From NCBI RefSeq assembly GCF_005406215.1, contig NZ_NXMA01000002.1, positions 1 through 64,000 on the forward strand: a stretch of 64,000 nt of DNA, in the 5' to 3' direction. Made by a program: the position numbers and the translations under genes. The notes under the pieces were generated by a model, which searched no databases, was not told the DNA's origin, and saw nothing but the letters and a program-made list of their open reading frames with translations. Within the stretch, counting starts at the first letter, position 1. Each line of letters starts with the position of its first letter. Shown piece after piece: positions 58,431-64,000 of the stretch. Origin of the DNA: Campylobacter aviculae. Its GTDB lineage: Bacteria; Campylobacterota; Campylobacteria; Campylobacterales; Campylobacteraceae.

Positions 58431-59075
58431 TTAACAGATAGTAAAATCTGAAGCGTATACGCAACCAAGATTTATTGGATTATATTTTATTTTATCAATA
58501 TTTTTTAAAACATTAGAAGAGGAAATATCTTTACTAAATCTAATATGTTTAGATATAGTGTTAAGACCTATGTTGCATAATTTTGATGCCAAACAAACAG
58601 GTCTTCCTAGCCAAATTTCTTTATTTTCACCTCTTTTTCCTGCTTTTTTCACATATACTGTTTCACAATCTATGCCTATCCTAATATTCATATTTAATTT
58701 TTTATTGAATAATGTGTTTATCATTGCAGCTGCATATACCCCATTATGTTTAGAATCGTTTCCATCGAATAATGCAAATCCACCATCACCTTGTATATCA
58801 ATATATTTAGCATTATATAATTGAAAAATTTCTACCAAAGCTCTTATATATGGTATTTGAATATTTAGTGCCTTTTTAATTTCACCTATAGCCATTTTTG
58901 TCGAATTTTCCATATCTACAAACACACAAGTAACATTATCTATAATAGCAACTTTATTAGTTTCTAATTGGATATTATCTGTATTTATGGTGTTATATTT
59001 TTCAAATTCAATATTTTCAGAATTTCTTATTTTGTTATATAACTCATTTATTTTTTTTTCATAATCTATACCCAT
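58431..59075 (-). CDS. pycC: Class III nucleotide cyclase, probable Pycsar PycC
   Basis: A 214-residue stand-alone cyclase domain. VFVDMENST (D54) and YIDIQGDGGFALF (D97) supply the two metal-binding Asp, and RIGIDCETV follows near 132. The motif WLGRPVCLASKLCNIG near 155-170 is where purine cyclases have GxxVNxAARL, with Cys at the usual Asn position. There are no sensor or membrane domains. The next gene upstream is a DUF5706-like membrane protein, the classic partner in Pycsar, where infection triggers cCMP or cUMP synthesis. Base specificity cannot be read by eye. An A9 run covers codons 6-9. It sits inside the hsd operon: 13 bases after the effector, 6 before hsdS. Confidence 0.82.
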   Translation of the reverse strand: MGIDYEKKINELYNKIRNSENIEFEKYNTINTDNIQLETNKVAIIDNVTCVFVDMENSTKMAIGEIKKALNIQIPYIRALVEIFQLYNAKYIDIQGDGGFALFDGNDSKHNGVYAAAMINTLFNKKLNMNIRIGIDCETVYVKKAGKRGENKEIWLGRPVCLASKLCNIGLNTISKHIRFSKDISSSNVLKNIDKIKYNPINLGCVYASDFTIC

Positions 59076-59088
59076 TCTTGCTCCTTTT

Positions 59089-59688
59089 TTAAAACATTTT
59101 TATTATGGAAAAAATTTCTATAATTATAATAATAAAAAAACATATAAATAACAGCACTATATAAAAAAGTGAATTTGAAAAGCATTTATGTTTATTTAAG
59201 GTAATTAACGATAATACACAAATTTGATTTAGCAAATCATTGATAAATTTATCATTTTGAATTTTTTCTTTTTCTGTGTTATCTTCTAAATCTCTAATAA
59301 CAATCTCCATTAATTCCTTGCTCTTAATTTTTGCCAAATCTTTAAAGAAATATATATTACATAGTTTGGAGTTATTTCGTGTTTTATTAAAATACTTGTT
59401 GTATATGCGAACTAGAAAATTATATTTTTTCTCCTTATTGTTTAAAATTGGCTTAAAAGATAATATTAATTCCCAAGCAGCGCATAATAATATTATTAAT
59501 ATACAAATCATAACCACCTTAATACCTATATTGCCATTATTTGAAGATTGTAAAAATCTAACAATCATAGCTATAAAAGCTACAATAAAGACTAATAAAA
59601 TATTATTTTTAGTTTCTGCAAATTTTAGTTGTTCAAAGATATGCTTATGAATATCTAAAATTCTTGAATAAATTTCTTTGTGTTCCAT
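59089..59688 (-). CDS. pycTM: DUF5706-like membrane effector, probable PycTM
   Basis: A 199-residue protein with membrane helices at about 29-45, 55-77 and 173-193 and a cytoplasmic loop between. The pattern FEQLKFAETKNNILLVF before TM1, LSFKPIL after TM2, CNIYFFKDLAKIKSKELMEI near 110, and the helix NDLLNQICVLSLITLNKHK before TM3 follow the DUF5706 consensus. DUF5706 proteins are Pycsar transmembrane effectors that, on binding a cyclic pyrimidine, damage the inner membrane and abort phage infection. It lies 10 bases after hsdR and 13 before the cyclase, in one operon. The family is assigned from memory of its conserved pattern. Confidence 0.8.
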   Translation of the reverse strand: MEHKEIYSRILDIHKHIFEQLKFAETKNNILLVFIVAFIAMIVRFLQSSNNGNIGIKVVMICILIILLCAAWELILSFKPILNNKEKKYNFLVRIYNKYFNKTRNNSKLCNIYFFKDLAKIKSKELMEIVIRDLEDNTEKEKIQNDKFINDLLNQICVLSLITLNKHKCFSNSLFYIVLLFICFFIIIIIEIFSIIKMF

Positions 59689-59698
59689 TTTCTCTCCC

Positions 59699-62017
59699 TT
59701 AATTTAAATAAATCTCCCTTTGCAAGTCATCAAAACTTTGCTTTAAATTTTCTAAACTTCCAAATTCATCGGCCAATTCTCTAGAGCTACCCAAAGAACT
59801 AAGCTCTATAAGCGGTTTTAAACCCTCATCAAAATCTTTTATGCCGTATTCTTGATATCGATTCAGTAAAAATTCTATAAATTTTATAGCCTTTTCTTTT
59901 TGAAAGCGTTTCAAAAATTCGCTATTTTCTACTTGCAAAACACGTTCTTGCCTTGTTTTGATCTCGCTATTAAAACTTAAATGCGCCAAAACATCATATA
60001 TATCACAATCTTTCTTTTCAAAAATTTCACTCAAATCTTTTAAGGCATCCTCATCCACTCCATCTTTTGCAAGAGCTTTTAAAAAATTCTCTCTATTGCT
60101 TTGGACACTCCAAATTTCACGTAATTTTTTCTCATCATCATAATACTCACTCAGCTTGCCTATCAAAAATTCCAAAAATTCCTTAGTGCGAAGTGGCTTA
60201 CCCTCTAATCCCACATAACTTGTCACGATATCTAAAACTTTAAGTTTTGTCCCTACAAGATGCACAGTTACTCTTTTTTTCTCTTTGCTTTCTTCTTTTG
60301 TTTTCTTTATCTCTTTGGTGATTTTTCTTTCTTTTTCTTGCTCTTTTTCTTTGATTTCTTCTATTTTTTCACCATCCCATTTTGGATCGTAAAAAAGCTT
60401 AGTAGTGCCAACAAAATCAAGTATGGTAAAAAAGTCTTTACCTTCATACACTCTAGTTCCACGCCCAATAATTTGCTTAAATTCCACCATAGAACCTATA
60501 TTTGCTAGTAAAACGATATTGCGGACATTTTTAGCATCCACGCCTGTTGTAAGCATTTTAGAACTTGTAAGTATGACAGGAAAGCTTTTATCATTGTCTT
60601 GAAACTGCTTTAGATAATCAATCCCTATTTTACCTTCATCGCTCGTTACCCTTACACAATAATCATCTTCTTTAACGCTTTTGTATTTATCTATAGCTCT
60701 TTTTACTTCACTTGCATGGGCTTGATTGACACAAAAAACGATAGTTTTATCCATAGGATTTATAAGCTCTAAAATTTTCTTAGCGATAAAATCATTATAT
60801 CTTGGTAAAAATATATTTCTTTCAAATTCACTTTGCTTGTAAAAACCTTTTTCAAGATCCCCTTGTATCAAATCATTAGGATTATAAACATAACCATCAC
60901 TCAAGCTTGTTTTGATGAGTTTGACTTTATAAGGTGTTAAAAAGCCATCTTCAATACCACTTTTAAGACTATAATCATAAACACTTTCGCCAAAATATTC
61001 ATAAGTATCTATATTTTCTTCTTTTTTTGGAGTAGCGGTTAAACCGATTTGAGTCGCGTAAGAAAAATACTCAAGCACCGCTCTCCAACTTCCCTCTTCA
61101 TTGGCTCCACCTCTATGGCATTCATCTATAATGATAAGATCAAAAAAATCTTTTGGATATTGAAGATAAAATTTGCTCTCTTGTTGTTCTTCGGTATTTT
61201 CTTGTTCTTTCGAATTTGAAGCTAAACTTTGATAAATTCCAAAAAAGACATTGGCATTTGTTATAATTTTTCCACCATTTTTCTTTATCTCTTCAGCGCT
61301 AATTGCCTTGCAATCACCCTCTATAGGATTAAATTCCCCTAAAGCTTGATCTCTTAAGGTAATCCTATCGCATAAAAATAATATTTTAGGTTTTTGATCT
61401 TTATTTTCTTTATTCCATTTTGCTTCCAATAAACAATAACATAAAGCAAAAGCTATAGTTGTTTTTCCTGTACCCGTAGCAAGAGTAAGTAAAATTCTAT
61501 CTTTATCATTTATAATTGCTTCTATGACTTTATCAACCGCTATTTTTTGATAATACCTTAACTCTTTTTCTGGTATATACATCGGTTTTTGCGTTAAAAG
61601 TTTGTATTGCCACTCTTTAAGATTGCCATAAATTCGATCAAAAAGCTCTTTTGGAGTTGGAAATTTATCTATGTATTCTCCCTTAGAACTTCTCATATCG
61701 TATTCATAAATTTTTTCTCCATTGGTGCTATATACAAAAAATACATTTAAATTTTTTGCATATTCTATGCCTTGAGATAATCCATCTAAAGCATCTTTAC
61801 TAAGTTTTTTAGCTTCGATTACGGCAAGATTTTTTCCTTCATATGTGAGCAAATAATCCACAAATTTTCTTTCGCCTCTTTTACCACCTAAAAGCTTTCT
61901 ACCTGTTGTAAAATAATAATTTCTACGAATATCAGCTTCACTCCAAGAACTACTATAAAGCTTAGTATCTATAAATTTTACTCTAGTATCATCTTCTGAA
62001 AGAAATTGTCCTTGCAT
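59699..62017 (-). CDS. hsdR: HsdR, type I restriction endonuclease subunit
   Basis: A 772-residue translocase-nuclease. The N-terminal nuclease domain carries the PD-(D/E)xK region VDYLLTYEGKNLAVIEAKKL (about 48-67). Helicase motifs are LATGTGKTT near 177 (Walker A), IIDECHRGG near 293, LTATP and QIIGRGTRVYEGKDFFTILD near 510. The C-terminal region binds the HsdMS core. First gene of hsdR - pycTM - pycC - hsdS - hsdM. Confidence 0.95.
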   Translation of the reverse strand: MQGQFLSEDDTRVKFIDTKLYSSSWSEADIRRNYYFTTGRKLLGGKRGERKFVDYLLTYEGKNLAVIEAKKLSKDALDGLSQGIEYAKNLNVFFVYSTNGEKIYEYDMRSSKGEYIDKFPTPKELFDRIYGNLKEWQYKLLTQKPMYIPEKELRYYQKIAVDKVIEAIINDKDRILLTLATGTGKTTIAFALCYCLLEAKWNKENKDQKPKILFLCDRITLRDQALGEFNPIEGDCKAISAEEIKKNGGKIITNANVFFGIYQSLASNSKEQENTEEQQESKFYLQYPKDFFDLIIIDECHRGGANEEGSWRAVLEYFSYATQIGLTATPKKEENIDTYEYFGESVYDYSLKSGIEDGFLTPYKVKLIKTSLSDGYVYNPNDLIQGDLEKGFYKQSEFERNIFLPRYNDFIAKKILELINPMDKTIVFCVNQAHASEVKRAIDKYKSVKEDDYCVRVTSDEGKIGIDYLKQFQDNDKSFPVILTSSKMLTTGVDAKNVRNIVLLANIGSMVEFKQIIGRGTRVYEGKDFFTILDFVGTTKLFYDPKWDGEKIEEIKEKEQEKERKITKEIKKTKEESKEKKRVTVHLVGTKLKVLDIVTSYVGLEGKPLRTKEFLEFLIGKLSEYYDDEKKLREIWSVQSNRENFLKALAKDGVDEDALKDLSEIFEKKDCDIYDVLAHLSFNSEIKTRQERVLQVENSEFLKRFQKEKAIKFIEFLLNRYQEYGIKDFDEGLKPLIELSSLGSSRELADEFGSLENLKQSFDDLQREIYLN

Positions 62018-62049
62018 AATATTTTCCTACAAAAATATAAAATTGCAAA

Positions 62050-62055
62050 ATTATA
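62050..62055 (-). promoter_or_regulatory. -10 element of the hsd-Pycsar operon
   Basis: TATAAT on the minus strand in CTTGCTATAATTTTG, 33 bases before the hsdR ATG, with AGGAAA as ribosome site. It would drive all five genes. Confidence 0.55.
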
Positions 62056-62072
62056 GCAAGACAAAACAAATT

Positions 62073-63105
62073 TTAATCAATTAATTGCTTTAACTTATCT
62101 AAACATTCCTCAATGATTCTATCAATCTCTTCCTTGCTTAACTCTTTTTGTGGTTTGGGGATAAAAACATAATTTTTATTAAAAGTTGGCCATTGCACAT
62201 CATCCTTATAAGGATATAAACCTATACTTGGAATTTCAAGATTGGTAGCAAGGTGTATCGTTCCTGTGCTAGGACTAATCAGACATTTAGAGTAATTAAG
62301 CAAGGCGACTAAATTTAAGATATCTTCATTATTTTTAAAGATAAAAATTTGTTTATTTAACAAAGTATCTAAGCTATTTATTTGCTCCATAAATTCTTGA
62401 TGGACTGCTTCATAGGTAGGAATGATAACTTTTTTCATCAAACTGGCTTTACAAATTAAAGTGATGTAATCTTGAATGCTTAGATTATATGAAGTTGTGA
62501 TAGCAAAAGGGTTGATCACGATAAAATCTTTTTCTTTTAACTTGTAAGAATTTAAGAAATTTTGAATAAAAATTTCATTCTCGGCTGAAATTTTGATTCT
62601 AGTATCAAAGGATAAATTTTTAATTTTTTCATCAAAAAGTTTTGGATTGATTTTTCTTATACAATATGGCATTCTTGTTTTTATACTTTTATTTCTAAAA
62701 AATCGCTTCTTAAAACTAAAAGTGATGCAACGCGGATGAAAAAAACTTATCCATTTAAGCCTAGCAATGATATACTTAGCATTACTTTGCAATAAGAATT
62801 TAATTTCAAAAGATCTAGAATGATATGGAATAATATAATCAAAATGATAAGAATTAATTTTTTCTAAAATCGAAGTTAGATTTTCACTTTTAAAAGGATT
62901 GATCACTTCAAATCCATCAACAAAATCTAAATTTTCTACAAGAGTTTGGATATTTTTTCTACAAAATATAATCACCTTGGCATTAAAAATTGCTTTGAGT
63001 GCATAAAGCATTTTTAAACTTGCAATCATATCTCCTATAGCATAAGGGCAATAATACCCTACGCAAAGTTGCTTATACCCCCCCCCGTAAATCTATACTT
63101 TTCAT
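62073..63105 (-). CDS. Family 9 glycosyltransferase (heptosyltransferase-like), phase-variable and OFF here
   Basis: ADP-heptose:LPS heptosyltransferase-like protein. The start ATG at 63105 (AAAAGGAG upstream) gives MKSIDLRGGV and stops right after a G9 run. The main frame resumes as YKQLCVGYYCPYAIGDMIAS and runs to 62073. With G8 the two join into a 343-residue protein with a typical GT9 N-terminus. With G9 only a weak internal start (ATG 63029) could give an N-truncated 318-residue form lacking the GDM acceptor-side region. C-terminal motifs NPFAITTSYNLS and CLISPSTGTIHLATNLEIPSIGLYP are GT9-like. It probably modifies lipooligosaccharide or capsule. Treat as intact gene, out of frame in this sequence. 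Confidence 0.8.
63078..63086 (-). repeat. G9 slippage tract at the start of the glycosyltransferase gene
   Basis: Nine C on the plus strand, nine G in the coding sense, at codons 7-9. G8 or G11 would be in frame with the downstream coding region; G9 and G10 are not. Confidence 0.85.
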
Positions 63106-63121
63106 TATTTATCTCCTTTTC

Positions 63122-63865
63122 TTAATTGATACATTCACATAAAAACATTTCACTTGTATCATCTTTAGCAATTCTTTTGTCAAAAGAAGAATATATAAAA
63201 AAGCACTCAAAGTCAAGCTCTTGTAAAATATTTTTTATTTCTTTTAAATCATAAAGATGAATTTTAAAATCCATAGTTTCACTTTTTAAAAGCTTATCTT
63301 TATCGTATAATTCATAAATTGAAGGTGAAAATTGAGTCTTTGTAAGCTCATCATAATGATTTTTACTTTTCAAAAACAAGTCAAAATTTTGCTTTGTTTT
63401 AACACTAACGCTTATTTTATAATCCTCATCATCTTTACATTTTGTCGCTATAGTATCAAGCGCAAAGACCAATCTTCCACCTTTTACCAAAAAAGATTTT
63501 AGTTTTTTTAAAAACTCTTTACACTCATTTACATCACTAATCAAACAAATCGAACCCGAACTTATAAAAATATAATCAAAACGTTCATGAGTAAAAAAAT
63601 CTAAAACATCACTCTGCATAATCTTTGCGTTTGGCTCTTTTTCTTTTAGTTTTTCCAACATAAAAATAGAATTATCTACCCCGCTAATATCAAAACCGTG
63701 CTCTATAAAAGGGAGTAAAAAACGTCCACTTCCGCACATCATTTCTAAAATTTTATACTCTTTTTTAGCATAAGAAAGATAAAAATTTAATTCATCTTCA
63801 GGAGCCTTTGTATGCAAAATTTCATACATTTGCGTACATAAAACATCGTAATAATTTGCTTTCAC
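63122..63865 (-). CDS. Class I SAM-dependent methyltransferase
   Basis: A 247-residue methyltransferase with SAM motif I EYKILEMMCGSGRF near 35-45, DISGVDNSIFMLEKL near 55-68, and a motif resembling YDYIFISSGSICLI near 95-108. The substrate is unknown. It starts with GTG at 63865, overlapping the purM stop as GTGA, and ends 16 bases before the glycosyltransferase ATG, so it may act on the same glycan or simply be carried in the purM operon. Confidence 0.85.
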   Translation of the reverse strand: MKANYYDVLCTQMYEILHTKAPEDELNFYLSYAKKEYKILEMMCGSGRFLLPFIEHGFDISGVDNSIFMLEKLKEKEPNAKIMQSDVLDFFTHERFDYIFISSGSICLISDVNECKEFLKKLKSFLVKGGRLVFALDTIATKCKDDEDYKISVSVKTKQNFDLFLKSKNHYDELTKTQFSPSIYELYDKDKLLKSETMDFKIHLYDLKEIKNILQELDFECFFIYSSFDKRIAKDDTSEMFLCECIN

Positions 63866-64000
63866 TCTAAAACTATACCTTCATTGATCACAATTTCACC
63901 GATGATAAAAGCGTCGCTTGCCTCTAAAACCTTACTTACATTTGATGGATCAACTACCATCACTAAACCAACACCCATATTAAAACTTCTATACATTTCG
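63862..64000 (-). CDS. purM: PurM, phosphoribosylformylglycinamidine cyclo-ligase (C-terminal end only)
   Basis: The last 45 codons of a gene entering from the right edge: EMYRSFNMGVGLVMVV, then SDAFIIGEIVINEGIVLE and stop. The FNMGVGLVMVV motif is diagnostic of PurM (AIR synthetase). In C. jejuni NCTC 11168 purM is Cj1529c, so the order moeA - defence block - purM is kept. Confidence 0.9.
   Translation of the reverse strand, partial: EMYRSFNMGVGLVMVVDPSNVSKVLEASDAFIIGEIVINEGIVLE

Noticed and set aside
58431-59688. CBASS rather than Pycsar
   Set aside because: The cyclase is class III (two metal Asp, GDGGF), not a CD-NTase with a GS...DxD motif, and the effector pattern fits DUF5706.

Overview
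The window is AT-rich (about 30% GC by eye), tightly packed and strongly operonic. It reads as the chromosome of a thermotolerant Campylobacter close to C. jejuni. The evidence is gene content and order: the cts competence genes, pyruvate oxidoreductase, cadF, rplM-rpsI, addAB, ccoNOQP, carA, purA, tRNA-Sec, selD, a Tlp1-type receptor, modE, fdhD, fdhABC, nspC, cueO and moaDE-moeA follow the Cj1470-Cj1519 order I remember from C. jejuni NCTC 11168. The species is not settled. There are clear departures from that strain: fdhT-fdhU and putA are absent, a hutG-gltS pair and psrABC are present, an autotransporter sits beside fdhD, the CadF linker is altered, and there is no cas9 locus after moeA.

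Layout. 1-1328: partial SGNH-hydrolase-like gene, perhaps surface-glycan related. 1.5-7.1 kb: ctsF-E-X-P-D-R, a transformation-type type II secretion operon. 7.2-13.3 kb: pyruvate:flavodoxin oxidoreductase, a HAD phosphatase, cadF, and ribosomal proteins S9 and L13. 13.4-24.0 kb: AddAB, then the cbb3 oxidase operon with small membrane accessory genes. 24.1-28.1 kb: carA, a DUF507 gene, motE, fliJ, purA and tRNA-Sec. 28.5-30.6 kb: formiminoglutamase plus glutamate symporter, facing putP. 32-37.6 kb: selD (a selenoprotein), yedF, a chemoreceptor, modE and fdhD. 37.7-40 kb: an autotransporter whose promoter spacer is a G9 tract. 40.2-49.2 kb: psrABC convergent with the selenocysteine formate dehydrogenase operon. 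49.5-54.3 kb: nspC, cueO, moaD, moaE, a decayed gene and moeA. 54.3-55.6 kb: two broken membrane-protein genes. 55.7-62.0 kb: a type I restriction-modification operon with a Pycsar-like pair (nucleotide cyclase plus DUF5706 membrane effector) nested between hsdR and hsdS. 62.1-64 kb: a phase-variable glycosyltransferase (out of frame here), a methyltransferase and the end of purM.

How the genes work together. Selenium and molybdenum functions cluster: tRNA-Sec, SelD, YedF, ModE, FdhD, MoaD, MoaE and MoeA all serve or accompany the Sec-containing formate dehydrogenase. UGA is read through in both selD and fdhA, each with a hairpin just downstream. PsrABC supplies a plausible anaerobic electron acceptor branch for formate, and the cbb3 oxidase the microaerobic branch. 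The most notable system is the Pycsar-like anti-phage pair carried as cargo inside the type I RM operon, in an interval (moeA-purM) that holds the type II-C CRISPR-Cas locus in NCTC 11168. Three or more homopolymer tracts (G9 in the autotransporter promoter, G9 in the glycosyltransferase, T9 in a membrane protein, A9 at the cyclase start) point to contingency switching or decay.
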